DNA of 64,000 bases from Trifolium pratense (Eukaryota; Streptophyta; Magnoliopsida; Fabales; Fabaceae), in contig NC_060060.1 in assembly GCF_020283565.1 (NCBI RefSeq), positions 11,346,001 to 11,410,000 on the forward strand, in the 5' to 3' direction. The notes below the pieces were generated by a model. The model did no database searches, was not told the origin of the DNA, and worked only from the letters and a program-made list of their open reading frames with translations. The position numbers and the translations under genes are program-made. Positions 33,870-44,095 of the stretch are shown here, one piece after another; within the stretch, counting starts at the first letter, position 1; every line of letters starts with the position of its first letter.

Positions 33870-36800
33870 ACAAGGGTTTCTCTATGTCTTCCCTTTCCCA
33901 ACAAAAGTCATGGGTTGGATGCAACTTAACTGAGTGGGATACATTTTTTGATACCACTTCATTTGGATCGAAGGCAGCATCTTGCTCACCACAAGGAGCA
34001 ATCGAGGCCAGGTTTTTGTCGAAGTTTTGTAAAGTCACAGTGCCTGTCTCTGAAACATATGCACTCTGATCTGCTTCTACATTCTCGACTAAACCATCTT
34101 CTCTCCAGATGATTAATCTTTGGTGCATGGTTGAGGGAACAGCTCCAACACCATGTATCCATTCTCTACCTAATAACAGATTGTAATTAGGTTTGGCAGC
34201 TATGACCATAAACAAGGTCTTTCGAACTGTACTACCAACACAAACTTCTAACTGCACTGCCCCCAGGGAATGACCAGTTTTTCCTTCATAGTTGGCCAAC
34301 ACCACATTGTGGGAATGAAGGTCTGTGTCATAAAGACCTAATTTCTTTAACATGAAGTGAGGCATGATATTCACCACAGCTCCTCCATCTACTAAGACTT
34401 TATTGATTCCCACATTATTGACTTTTGCCCTAATGAACAAAGCCTTCAAGTGGTTCTGCATTCCCAGATCTGGCTTTTCGAAGACAGCTTTTTGCTCTTC
34501 AACACAACCATTTTGCATAACATAATAACACATTGGCTTATGATCAGCCAAATTAAGGGCTTCGAAGTCCTCTTCCAGTTCATTGACTTCAGTAGGTATA
34601 TCATATTCCAGTGGCAGAATCGACACCACATTGACCATGACATCAAAATCAGACCCCTCATCCAGGAGATCATCATCCTCCATGTCATCCTCATCTTCTG
34701 CCCCTCCTTGGGCGTTTTCAGCTATTGGCTCTTCCAATATTATGGAAAGCCTCTCCTTTACTGGCCTCTTGGCCATTTCAACCTTTTCAACCTTCTGGGT
34801 TGCAACAGCCTTGCCCCCAGCCTCTTTTGCTGTCAACTTTTGTTTCCTCTGGAACCTTCGCCACTGAGTGCGGGTCATAGGATTTTTTCCTTTATAGTTA
34901 TTCCTATAAGAGTATTTGTTGACTTTAGTGGCAGCATTCACTGTTTCCTTCCCAGCTACCACTTTTGAACCCTTGGGTTCAGCTACAATGTTCACGTTAA
35001 CATTGCTAGAGCTTCCATTTTCCATCATCCTTCGATTGAAAGTGACGTACTGTCCACTCACCCATTGGTTAACAGGTGCTCTCCCAGATGGTTTGAAAGT
35101 GTTTTGGGGGCCTAGCCTTTGCTGGATCGAAAGGCCTTTGGTAATAGGCTTTCCCCAGTTGGCTCCTTTGTAAGGCCAAGCTTTTTGATTTGGCCTAGAT
35201 TTTGGCCATTTTCTCTTGTTTTCAGCATAAGGTACAACACTTTGAAGGCCTGCAGTAGCCTCTTTGTCACACACAGCACTGCATCTAGGGCAAAGCATCA
35301 CTTCAGCATTCTTCAGCTTGCACCTATTTAGGAAGTCCACCAATTCTTCCTCAGCATTGGGGTACACCTCACGTACCCTCTTTTCATACTCCTCTTCAGG
35401 CACAGCCTTGAGTGGAGCAGTAGCATCTATCACTTCGACCATGTTGCAGTCATAGACTTCGACATAGGTAGCGTTCGCAGGTGGCAACGGATCTGAATCT
35501 ACCTTCATTGGAGGCTTAGCCTTATCAGCATACTTCAGCCTTCCTTCATTCAGCGCTTTTTGCACCAAATCCCTGAAAACAACACATTGATAAGTTTTAT
35601 GTCCCAAATAATTATGAAACTTACAATAACCTCTTTTCTTTCTTTGTTCTATTGGTGGTATTTTCATATCTTTTGGCACAATAATTTGGCCGTCAGTCAC
35701 CAATAAATCAAAAATCTCATCACATTTAGTGATGTCGAAAGTATAAGTCTTCGTAACAAACTTATCATTTTTTGGTTCGATAGGATTTTTTCCATTCGAC
35801 GGCCTCAACAATTTGCAAGTGTAAGGAGGCCCAGGCTTTAATTCAGCCACATTAATATCACTATCGTCGAAATCTAAGTATTCATCACTCATTTCATAAT
35901 CAATTTCATTATCATAGGAATCAACAAAACCTATTTCTTTCTTTTTTTGAAACTTAGAATTTCTAACTTTTTCAGCTTTTAACCTTTCGATTTGTCTCAC
36001 TCTGTCAGCCAACTGTGACATGTCTCGAAGGTATTGGGTATCCAATTTCTTTCGAATTGAATAATCTAACCCACCAGCAGCCATTTCCACTAGCTCGTGC
36101 TCAGGCACTTGAGTAAAGCACCTGGATTTCAGCAAACGAAACCTATTTAGATAGTCATCAATTGACTCTTGGTTTTTTCTTTTTACACTGGCTAACTCTT
36201 TCAGACTTATCTTGGTTTGGCCCATATAAAATTGCTCATGGAAAATCCTTTCCAATTGGGCCCAACTATTGATCGAATTGGGAGGCAAAGTTGTGAACCA
36301 AGTAAATGCATTCTTGGTAAGCGAATTAGGAAAATACTTCATTCGCAAATTTTCATTATTCGCCAAATTTCCAGACTCAGCTAGATACCTGGCAATATGT
36401 TCTACGGTTGACTCATTAGTGTCCCCAGCAAACTTAGTGTATTTTGGGACTTTCCAACCTCTTGGTAACTCGGTTTGCAGCACATATTCAGTGAAAGCAG
36501 AGACAAAGTTTGGCCTTCGACAACCCGTGTTTAGGCCGTTTTGGGCCAAAATCGTTTCGACCATGTTAGCCAAATTGTGTTGGCCAAGCAAATTATTGTT
36601 TTGCACCTCTCGCACTACCTCGTCAGGATCCTGGTTCCTCCTAACCATTACCACTGGGGGGTTCTGATGTACCACTTGTGGATTTGGGTTCATAACAGGA
36701 GGGTTTTGATTTACTACTTGAGGCATTTGATTAACCTCGTGAGGATAATAGGTTTCCTCTTGTACAACTGGCGTAGGTGTTGGGTTAGGAACTGTTTCAG

Positions 36801-37422
36801 TAGCCACATAGGTTGGCCTCTGCTGCACTGGGGTCGAAGACATTGCCGGTAATATTACTTGTGGAGTAATGGGATTTACTCTAGGAGGTGGTGGAGGTGT
36901 CCCAAAAAAATCTGCAATTCGACTCATTTGAAATGCCAACATTTGATAACTCTCATTGGTATTCTGAATTAATGGATTAAACACAGTACCCATTTGTTGT
37001 GTTAAGAGATTAACCATTTCGTGGTTGCTCTCATCCATTTGCTGTCTCAAAGACAACACAGATGCAGTTGTTAAGGGTGTGGGAGTTACCCTTGACGAAG
37101 TATACCTATCAGGTTCGAAACTTGGCATTCCTAAGCCAAGTGTGGGGGGAGGCCCATACATAAAGCCCTGACCTGATGATGGTTTCGAACGTCCAAAACC
37201 AGCAGTCACGGACGGAATTGCCATAGTTGGTACTGGCAAAGTTGGAATAACATCATGCACAGTCGAAATGGTTGGACTGGAGAATATTGGAACATTCACC
37301 AACTCAGATGTTACCAAACTTTGTGGAGGCGGATCGACTCCACCACTCGAACTTGCTTCACTACTCATCGCACTAGAACTTGGAGTTTTACTAGGATTAG
37401 ATCTCTGAGTAGTTTTAACCAT
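33811..37422 (-). CDS. gag: gypsy Gag-protease polyprotein
   Basis: 1203 codons from an ATG about 110 bp inside the 5' LTR. The N-terminal ~280 residues are Pro/Gln/Asn-rich with repeats of NPxVVxQNP. The retrotransposon gag (capsid) domain follows at about 320-490 (KYFPNSLTKNAFTWFTTLPP, then SIDDYLNRFRLLKSRC). Next are an atypical zinc finger (CKFHNYLGHKTYQC) and a second Cys cluster (CPRCSAVC). The aspartic protease active site is VDGGAVVNIMP with Asp at about 1012. The DGG version replaces the usual DSG/DTG and is common in this lineage. GREWIHG follows as in related proteases. No stop or frameshift is seen. It overlaps pol by 59 bp in another frame. Confidence 0.93.
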   Translation of the reverse strand: MVKTTQRSNPSKTPSSSAMSSEASSSGGVDPPPQSLVTSELVNVPIFSSPTISTVHDVIPTLPVPTMAIPSVTAGFGRSKPSSGQGFMYGPPPTLGLGMPSFEPDRYTSSRVTPTPLTTASVLSLRQQMDESNHEMVNLLTQQMGTVFNPLIQNTNESYQMLAFQMSRIADFFGTPPPPPRVNPITPQVILPAMSSTPVQQRPTYVATETVPNPTPTPVVQEETYYPHEVNQMPQVVNQNPPVMNPNPQVVHQNPPVVMVRRNQDPDEVVREVQNNNLLGQHNLANMVETILAQNGLNTGCRRPNFVSAFTEYVLQTELPRGWKVPKYTKFAGDTNESTVEHIARYLAESGNLANNENLRMKYFPNSLTKNAFTWFTTLPPNSINSWAQLERIFHEQFYMGQTKISLKELASVKRKNQESIDDYLNRFRLLKSRCFTQVPEHELVEMAAGGLDYSIRKKLDTQYLRDMSQLADRVRQIERLKAEKVRNSKFQKKKEIGFVDSYDNEIDYEMSDEYLDFDDSDINVAELKPGPPYTCKLLRPSNGKNPIEPKNDKFVTKTYTFDITKCDEIFDLLVTDGQIIVPKDMKIPPIEQRKKRGYCKFHNYLGHKTYQCVVFRDLVQKALNEGRLKYADKAKPPMKVDSDPLPPANATYVEVYDCNMVEVIDATAPLKAVPEEEYEKRVREVYPNAEEELVDFLNRCKLKNAEVMLCPRCSAVCDKEATAGLQSVVPYAENKRKWPKSRPNQKAWPYKGANWGKPITKGLSIQQRLGPQNTFKPSGRAPVNQWVSGQYVTFNRRMMENGSSSNVNVNIVAEPKGSKVVAGKETVNAATKVNKYSYRNNYKGKNPMTRTQWRRFQRKQKLTAKEAGGKAVATQKVEKVEMAKRPVKERLSIILEEPIAENAQGGAEDEDDMEDDDLLDEGSDFDVMVNVVSILPLEYDIPTEVNELEEDFEALNLADHKPMCYYVMQNGCVEEQKAVFEKPDLGMQNHLKALFIRAKVNNVGINKVLVDGGAVVNIMPHFMLKKLGLYDTDLHSHNVVLANYEGKTGHSLGAVQLEVCVGSTVRKTLFMVIAAKPNYNLLLGREWIHGVGAVPSTMHQRLIIWREDGLVENVEADQSAYVSETGTVTLQNFDKNLASIAPCGEQDAAFDPNEVVSKNVSHSVKLHPTHDFCWEREDIEKPLCEDAYPPVSGWVNHDEFDD

Positions 37423-37513
37423 AACCTAACTTATCATGAGTTATATGCAAGTAACAAGTTTTTTTATTCCATAATATAAAAATAAACACAACTTTAACAA
37501 ACACAAAACCCGT

Positions 37514-37532
37514 CCCACTGGGCGTGCCAATT
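37514..37532 (-). other. Primer-binding site of the gypsy element
   Basis: On the minus strand TTGGCACGCCCAGTGGGAC begins two bases after the 5' LTR end. It starts with the TGG expected for pairing with a tRNA 3' CCA. The tRNA is not identified here. Confidence 0.6.
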
Positions 37533-38307
37533 TGTTTACGTTGGAATTTGGTAAACAACCGCTAGTTTAAGTATTTAAACTTGCGAGATCAACTAGTAAA
37601 TCTCAGGACAATTTTGTGTTTATTCGCTTCAAGAAAACTGTTTGAATGTTCGTTTGAATAAGGAAACAAACACTTAGGAATTAAAATATTTTAAAGCATA
37701 TAAGAGAAACTAATTCGATTCGCCTCGAAGTAGCAGTTCCTCAAGCAAGTATCTGGATTCAGACTTGGAAAAAATTACTGGAAAACAAATTGCATTGAAT
37801 GAAAACAATTACAAATAAAGATGGTTCACAAAACATACATTTCTCCTTCGAATTCCGTTCGTTCGATCGCTGAGTACTTAGAATTTTTAGAGAGAGTGTT
37901 TGTATAAATTTTGTGACCCCTGTTCTGAATGAAAAACTACTATAAATACTACTACAAAGTGGTAACTGTTTCTCGATCATCTGGACGCTCCTCCATTTGC
38001 CACGTCGACCACGTTCTCCACTTTCATCTTTCATTCCTTCAGCGCGCGCCAAGACCTTTTGGGCCGTTCGTTGTTCCTTCTTTGGGCTTGGCCCAGCTCT
38101 CCATCGGTTCGATTTCGCGCTTTCGATAGCTTCCTGGCAGAACCAAAATTGGACGCATTATCCATATCTTTCGAAGCGCTTTTTGGCTTCGACCTAGCTG
38201 GCTTTCGACGCCCCCTTTGAAAGTTTTATTTTAACAATATCACCTCCAAATAAATATTGGACCCACCAATTATATTTAATTGATAAATACCAAATTTATA
38301 TCCAACA
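37533..38307 (-). repeat. 5' LTR of the gypsy element
   Basis: 775 bp, TG...CA ends, no difference noticed from the 3' LTR at 24282-25056. Confidence 0.9.
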
Positions 38308-38663
38308 ATGTCACAATCGTTAAAGTTGATTATTATACAATTAAAGTATATAACTTAAAATAATACACTATGTATAACCAAAGAGTTGAATACTACAAAC
38401 TAATATTTGCACTAATATTTAAACTAATATGTATCGAGAGACTTACGATCATTAATAATAAACTCTAAACTAATATTTACATTAATATTTGTACGAATAT
38501 GTATACAGAATAATTTAAAATTATTTATAAAATTATTATTATTATTTTTAAAAAATATTTGGGCTATAGCCACACCAAGTTCACACGGGTCCGTCCCAGG
38601 GTGAATTCAATCAGCATGATTATGGAGTTTTGTTTTAGGGGTCATGTTTTTTTTCTTTTTTTA

Positions 38664-39911
38664 ATTAGTGTTGGTGTTTTATGTTGGCCTCATTTTGCTA
38701 AAACAAATATTCAAGTTAGATGTTGAACTGAATGTTTCAACATCAGATATAAGCAAGATGTTGGATAGAATGCTTCAACATTGGATACAACATTCCGTGC
38801 GTCAACATTGCATACCACATCCAGTGCGCTCTGTTTTCGCGAATGATATATTTTTGCGTGAGATCTTTGAAAGATTTGATTGAAGAATTAATCCACGCCT
38901 TTTAATTTGTGTGCCAACACACAGGTGGTTCCAGAATCTTCAGAAGGCGGTTCATGTCATAAAATATTAAGAAATAAAAGATTTGATTTTAAAATATATT
39001 TTGTGAAGATTGTTGCAAAAAATATAAAAGATTTATTTCAAATAAATCTTTATGGTTCAATGAGATTATTATTGAAAATATATTCAAGGAGATTGTTACT
39101 GAAAATATATTTATGGACAATAAATATATTTATGGAAGGAATAAATATTTGGTGAAAATATATTTGTGGAAAATATATTTTTCTTCTAAAAGACTTCTTG
39201 GATCTGAATTATTGTGCAGCCTGTTTACTCATCAAAGCCCATGCTGCTTATGCTATATAAAGAAAGGAGCTAACCCTAATTTACTCACCGAAGCCATTGT
39301 TCATCAAGATGTAGTCTTTAGGGTTTCGTGTCATGTAGCCACTCTCTAGGAGAGTTGGTGTAAGTGAACCACTCGGGTTGTGAGATGGTCACTATGTCCT
39401 CACTCAGAAACCTTTAGGTAATGAGTAGAGTGTTGTAATATCTCTAGAGCTTCTAAGCAAGGAGATAGTGTGTGTGAACCATTCCTAAGCTTTGAAGTAC
39501 GGAATTGGTGAATGTTTATGAAGTGTGTCTTCACCTGTTGAATCTAGAAGTGTACGATCACAGTGGCTGTGATCAAGAGGAGGTGAGCGGAGGTTCTCAT
39601 ACCTAGGTGTGACTTAGGTAGAATATAGCACGGGTGGTGATTAGGTGAGAAGTCATAAACGGGGCGTTTATTCAGGGCTTCAAACTAATACTATCATAGT
39701 GGATTCACTCCTGGATTGGTATCCCCCAGAGTAGGCTGTTATGCTGAACTGGGTTAACAAATAACTGTGTTATTCTGTTTCGTGCATTTTATATTTCCTT
39801 ATTGTTCGTCTAGTTCAGTGTTGAACACAGTGTTGGATCATCGGATCAAACATACAGTGTTGGAGCATCGTGTTCAACATCGTGTTACTAGTGTGCCAGA
39901 ATTTCAATTAG
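38664..39911 (+). mobile_element. Solo LTR (1,238 bp) with intact target duplication
   Basis: 38669-39906 begins TGTTGGTG and ends CAGAATTTCA. It is flanked by the direct repeat ATTAG (38664-38668 and 39907-39911). A TATATAAAG box is at about 39254, and several GTTGAAC/GTTCAAC words occur near both ends. No internal region is present, so this is the product of recombination between two LTRs. The structure resembles copia/Sirevirus LTRs. Orientation is inferred from the TATA box. Confidence 0.82.
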
Positions 39912-40246
39912 TTCTTGGGGAATTGATTCTGATAATAAGTAAAACGTGACTAAAAGTTGTTTCCACTAGAAATTGAACTCGGATTCTCTCGAACAATTCA
40001 TCATAGGGAAAATTTATTAACCTCTTACAAATAATCGAATTCGAATTTTCTCGAACAATTCATACTAGTATTCAAGAGGGTATATAAATGTTCTGTTAGT
40101 TTCGACAAAGAAATGCTTAAACATATTTTTTTTGTTAATAAACGAGATTCAATTAAGTAAGTTAACCAACATCAAAACGAGTACAACCACCGGATTCGTC
40201 TCTAATGAGTGTTGTTGCTAATTCAGATTTAGTGTTAATCACAAAT
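39911..40246. other. Spacer with repeat relics
   Basis: 39911-40015 resembles 2383-2485. 40028-40070 repeats the CGAATT(C)TCTCGAACAATTCAT word. 40127-40246 reads on the minus strand like a LINE 3' end (a T8 run on the plus strand as poly-A). Confidence 0.4.
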
Positions 40247-40498
40247 TGTTAAGATAGTAACTAACTGTTGTTAGTTAGTTATTAGTAGTTGAATGATTAG
40301 TTATGGATTGGACGATGCGTATTGGGCCTAATTAGGATATGTTAGCCCAAGTTCATAATATGTGTGAAGTGTATAAGTAAGTGACATATTATGAATAGAA
40401 GTAAGTGTGAATCATTTTTCTCAATCACATTTTTTCACTCTCTATTATTTTCTATCAATTATGTGTGTGTTCATTCATCCTCTAATTATGTTCCAACA
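40247..40498 (+). mobile_element. Probable solo LTR (252 bp)
   Basis: TGTTAAGATAG to TTCCAACA, with tandem GTTAGTTAG words inside and the form of a short plant copia LTR. No matching target duplication was found, so it may derive from inter-element recombination. It lies inside a LINE remnant. Confidence 0.5.
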
Positions 40499-40600
40499 AT
40501 GAGTCCACCACAAGAGATACTACCGGAGGACGGAATACAAGAGCCATCAGCATTAACTTTGAAGTGACCGTGAACCGGTCACTGCCCATGGGGTGTAGAA
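40499..40600 (-). pseudogene. LINE RNase H fragment
   Basis: The minus strand encodes the beginning of an RNase H domain (HFKVNADGSCIPSSG then CGGLI). It is cut off at 40499 by the LTR. Confidence 0.55.
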
Positions 40601-40681
40601 ATTTTGGAACATTTTATATTGTTTCCGTAGTTTAGTTAGTTAGGTGTGATACGTGTGAGTTGTCAAACACGGACCTCTTAA

Positions 40682-41008
40682 GAGTTCATTTGATCTGCAA
40701 AATATAAATATTAGACAGAACAGTATAGGACAGTACAAGACTGAACAACACGGGACAAACGTTTAAGGTATTGAACAAACTTTGTGTTGTACGATGTTTG
40801 GTGGACAAAATGTTATTTTGGTATTTTAGACAATTTGTGATGAGGACAAAAAGTTGTCCCGTGGTTCTGTGGGGGACAAGAATTTCAGTTTTTGTCCTGT
40901 CCCTTGACCCTCAGTTTGTCCAGTACCAGAAACAGTTTTAAAATCAAACACAGTACAACAGAAGTTGTCATGTTCAGTCCCTTATTTTTCAGCAAATCAA
41001 ACGCAAGC
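40682..41008. mobile_element. PIF/Tourist-type MITE (copy 1)
   Basis: 327 bp with ends TTCATTTGATCTGC and, inverted, TGCGTTTGATTTGC. It is homologous in opposite orientation to 58015-58334 and preceded by TAA. The interior contains repeated GGACAA/TTGTCC words. Confidence 0.65.
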
Positions 41009-41218
41009 GTAGATATGCGCATAACCTGTCAAATTGGTAGGCTCAGCTTAGGCTCAAATTTGTTTTGACTGGATTTTGGATTAGAAGCTATATAAGCTTA
41101 ATCCATTGTTGAAATGAAGTATAATCTCTAGTTTTTACTACAATTACTTTCTCTATTCCATTCATACTCTTAACATTCTTTAGTTTTCTTCAACCTCAAG
41201 GAACGAATTGTCCCAACA

Positions 41219-41829
41219 GAGAGCAGTATATTTTTTATTTTTTATTTATTTCAAAGAGGGTTTAAAAACCGAGCAACAAGGAAAACTACAAAGAAACCAA
41301 TCTAGGAGAGGTTATCCCCATTAAGTCAGCAAGTAACAAACTACTCAGCTGAGCAGGACAACAATTATAAAAACTACTACCAGCTCTCATGGAGCAACCA
41401 ATACTAGCTAGAGCATCCGCACATTTATTTGTTTCACGATAGGCATGATGAACTCTGACCTCCCAATCCGATCCAAGAAGCTTTCTAATTTTTTGAATTA
41501 TAGCACTTCCACAAGGGCTGCCTTTGCTATCATCTGTTAAAGCTTGAACAACTACTAAGGAATTCACATGTAATTCTACTGCTTGAAAATTCATTCTTCT
41601 TGCAAGCTCTAAACCTTCTAACACTCCCAAAGTTCTGCTATATATGCATTCCCTTTTCCAGGGAATTTTGCATACTCTCCCAACCATTCACCTTCACTTC
41701 CTCTTAACACACCACCACAACCAATCCTTCCATCTTCATGACATGAGCCATCTGTATTTAGTCTAATCCAACCACTTGGAGGAGGCTTCCACCCAATTTG
41801 AACCACCTCTTTCGGAGAGCAGCATATTT
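41219..41829 (-). mobile_element. 5'-truncated LINE with target duplication
   Basis: A LINE tail (about 41234-41814) lies between near-identical repeats GAGAGCAG(T/C)ATATTTT at 41219-41233 and 41815-41829. The T-rich run after the left repeat is the poly-A tail read on the minus strand. It contains only the C-terminal RNase H region. Confidence 0.8.
41286..41806 (-). pseudogene. LINE RNase H domain with a frameshift
   Basis: The first frame (41806 downwards) gives WIRLNTDGSCHEDG and GCGGVLRGSEG. Near 41640 the frame changes and continues with LGVLEGLELARRM, VHHAYRETNKCADALA and a stop at 41286. These are the catalytic and C-terminal motifs of RNase H in plant L1-type elements. The upstream RT is absent and the frame is broken. 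Confidence 0.85.
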
Positions 41830-42471
41830 TGATAAAGAAGATGAAAATACACCCATGACTAGCATCTTTATTATTTTTAATTGCTTCAGTTATTTACTTT
41901 CATACTTAAAGTCTTATGCAAATTTTGAATGATAGCATTGTTAACAGTGCCGGCTCCGAGATTTTGGAGGTCCAGGGCAATTAATAAAAATGGACCCCTA
42001 ATAAAAAATTTAATTTTTTTAATAAAAAGAATATCATTTGTTTAAATTGTAAATAATGTTAATAACATCAAAAATAGTTATTTATATGTGTAACTGACAT
42101 AAAAAAAAGTCATATTCCGCAACATTGAAATTGAAACGATAAATAAAATATTAACAGATTATTAATAAATAAAATTAACATTTACACAACAAATAAAATA
42201 AATAACAAAATTGATAGTGTCTTGATGATCTAAAAAAAATTGACAGTGTTTTGATGATCTAAAAAAAATTGATAGTGTTTTTTCATAAAAATTACAATTT
42301 AATTTTATAAATTAATTCTTTATTTTCATAGAAATTTTTCAAAGAAATAACAAAATGTGGTTTTTTTTTTTTTATATAGATAAAGTAGTAAAGTTATTTA
42401 TGAGTTATAAAGTTATTTTATTTATAGAAAAAATCATCATTTTGTAAAAAGAAATAATTTTTGAATTATAA

Positions 42472-43361
42472 TTTTTATGGGGTGGATTCTAGAATGAGGG
42501 ATCTATTAAGTCCCTCACCGGTGTACCATTTATTTTAACCATCAGATTGATTGGGCCTACTTGATCTAATAATTCATCGCCACACACAATTTTTCACTCT
42601 CTCTCACGGATCTCATTCTCTCCCTTTCCCTGTTCCTTTATCTCTCCACCACGCCTGAACATTAGTGATTACTAACTACGCTTAAAATTATCTTTTTCGG
42701 CTATGTGGAAGCAGCATAAATTATATTAATGGCGACCACCTTGTTACAAATAAAAGAACTTGTTACAAAATTGTTTTCTATTTTCTAAGGTGTGACTCAA
42801 TTGACAGTTTAGTTTTTATGATAAAATTGTAAAAACTAACTTTAATGCAAAGGATGATCAATAATGGTCTTTGAATTTCATCATTTAAACACCTTATTAA
42901 CAAAATCAATAACAAGAACATGGAAAAAAGAATCAGTGTAGTTGATGTCTTTTATTCTATCAATTTTTCTGAACTTTGTTTGAACTTTTGAATCTAGGTA
43001 GTACACCTTTGGTACAACCATGAAAACTTTGCAAAGAACAAACATGTTTTTTTGTTTCTTTTTTGAATAATTAGAAAAAACAACGGGGGTTGTTGATCTG
43101 TAAGAAGCTTGCCCAACACAATTTTGATCGGTGTTGTATGCGTTGCTTGCAGAGAGAAACAATTTTCTACAAATTTTGTGAGCAGACCATGATGCATATG
43201 GGGGAAGAGATAGAGTTAGGATTGTGTGTAAATATGGGTAAGAGTTCTTATTTTAATTTCTATAAAATCTAAACCATTAATTAGATCTGATGGTATTATT
43301 TTAGTGCCTCACCGGTGAGGGACTTAATAGATCCCTCATTCTAGAAGCCACCTTTTTATGG
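42472..43361. mobile_element. Mutator-like (MULE) non-autonomous element nested in the hAT
   Basis: 42481-43352 (872 bp) has inverted termini of about 43 bp with one mismatch (GGTGG(A/C)TTCTAGAATGAG ... CCTCACCGGTG). It is flanked by a perfect 9-bp duplication TTTTTATGG (42472-42480 and 43353-43361), the size typical of MULEs. The interior is not transposase. Short open frames on both strands could be captured host fragments, but none is recognised. Confidence 0.88.
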
Positions 43362-43432
43362 TGGTATTGATTGTGATTTGTTGAAAGCTGATCTATTTAA
43401 ATAAAACAAACAAAAAATTGCCAATCAAAAAG

Positions 43433-43512
43433 TGCCAAAACTAGGAATTGAACCCAATCCCACCTGCTTCGCACAACAAAGAAAGGCGCACGCTAACCAA
43501 CTGTGCTACCAT
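43433..43512 (-). other. tRNA-like segment inside the hAT element
   Basis: The minus strand has an A-box-like TAGCACAGTTGGTTAGCG and a B-box-like GGTTCAATTCC about 45 nt apart. A convincing cloverleaf was not established, so this is probably a tRNA- or SINE-derived sequence rather than a working tRNA gene. Confidence 0.35.
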
Positions 43513-43651
43513 CAATTCATGTAAACAAAATCTGAGCACAAATACTTAACCAATTAAATTTAACATGATGGACCAAAAAAAAAATTGAGGCCCCAGATTT
43601 TTGGAGGCCCTGGGCTCGGGCCCTGAATGCCCTGGCCCAAAACCGGGCCTG

Positions 43652-44095
43652 ATTGTTAAATATACTTGGATATCTTAACCCCAAAAGTTAGCTCAAAGGG
43701 TGAGGTTGTCTTCACATATTTATACATTTCACATCCTGAGAACCTAAGCAATGTGAGACTTCAAACAAACTCTAACAACACAACTTCACATTCAACACCC
43801 ACCCTCACGCTCACGCCTAGCGTGATCCTGGGTCAAATGCACACATTGCAGTCCTTAACCCGACTTTGATATCATGTTAAATATGTTTGGATATCTCAAC
43901 TTCAAAAGCTAGCTCAAATGATGAGGTTGCCATCACATATTTATACACTTCAGATCCGGGAACCTAAGCAATGTGGGACTTCAAACAAACTCCAACAACA
44001 CAACTTCACATTCAACACTCACCCTCACGCCTAGCGTGGTCCTAGGTCAGATGCCCACATTGCAATCCTTAACCCGGCTCAAACAAACCAAGTTC
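43652..44095. repeat. Two-copy direct repeat of ~220 bp
   Basis: GTTAAATAT(A/G)(C/T)TTGGATATCT... followed by CCTAAGCAATGTG(A/G)GACTTC and CTCACGCCTAGCGTG occurs at 43655-43875 and 43876-44095. The hAT element inserted at the start of the first copy. Confidence 0.75.

Larger units (their letters stand above)
24277..38312 (-). mobile_element. Complete Ty3/gypsy (Tat/Ogre-type) retrotransposon carrying antisense genes
   Basis: The element spans 24282-38307 (14,026 bp) with the 5-bp target duplication ATGTC (24277-24281 and 38308-38312). It has two 775-bp LTRs with TG...CA ends. On the minus strand are a primer site, gag-protease (33811-37422), and RT, RNase H, a second archaeal-type RNase H and integrase (30216-33869), then a polypurine tract beside the left LTR. 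The Tat/Ogre assignment rests on the dual RNase H, the DGG-type protease motif, the gag CxxHxxxGHxTxxC finger and a long region between pol and the 3' LTR. That 5-kb region carries two plus-strand genes. All main frames are open and the LTRs look identical, so it is probably young and potentially autonomous. Confidence 0.92.
23633..38607. mobile_element. hAT-type non-autonomous transposon split by the gypsy element
   Basis: The left end is CAGGGGCGAACCCAG at 23641. The right end, at 38599, reads inverted CTGGGACGGACCCG. Subterminal GTGTGGCTA occurs at both ends. Perfect 8-bp target duplications GGTGAATT lie at 23633-23640 and 38600-38607. CAGGGGCGGA-like ends with an 8-bp duplication are typical of hAT elements. 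Subtracting the gypsy insertion leaves about 0.9 kb of AT-rich sequence with no transposase. It contains a long foldback at 23783-23924. Confidence 0.85.
41937..43659. mobile_element. hAT-type element with 8-bp target duplication
   Basis: 41945-43651 begins CAGTGCCGG and ends CCGGGCCTG. It is flanked by perfect ATTGTTAA repeats (41937-41944 and 43652-43659). Subterminal GGAGG(T/C)CC(A/T)GGGC words occur at both ends. It carries a nested Mutator-like element (42481-43352) and a tRNA-like segment. There is no transposase. Confidence 0.85.

Noticed and set aside
30370..37479. Plus-strand frames of 60-172 codons
   Set aside because: They are antisense shadows of gypsy gag and pol, with no TATA box, motif or codon pattern of their own, unlike the genes at 25542-30076.
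40242..40503. Target-site duplication for the 252-bp LTR
   Set aside because: CAAAT and ATGAG do not match, so the LTR call rests only on its ends and form.
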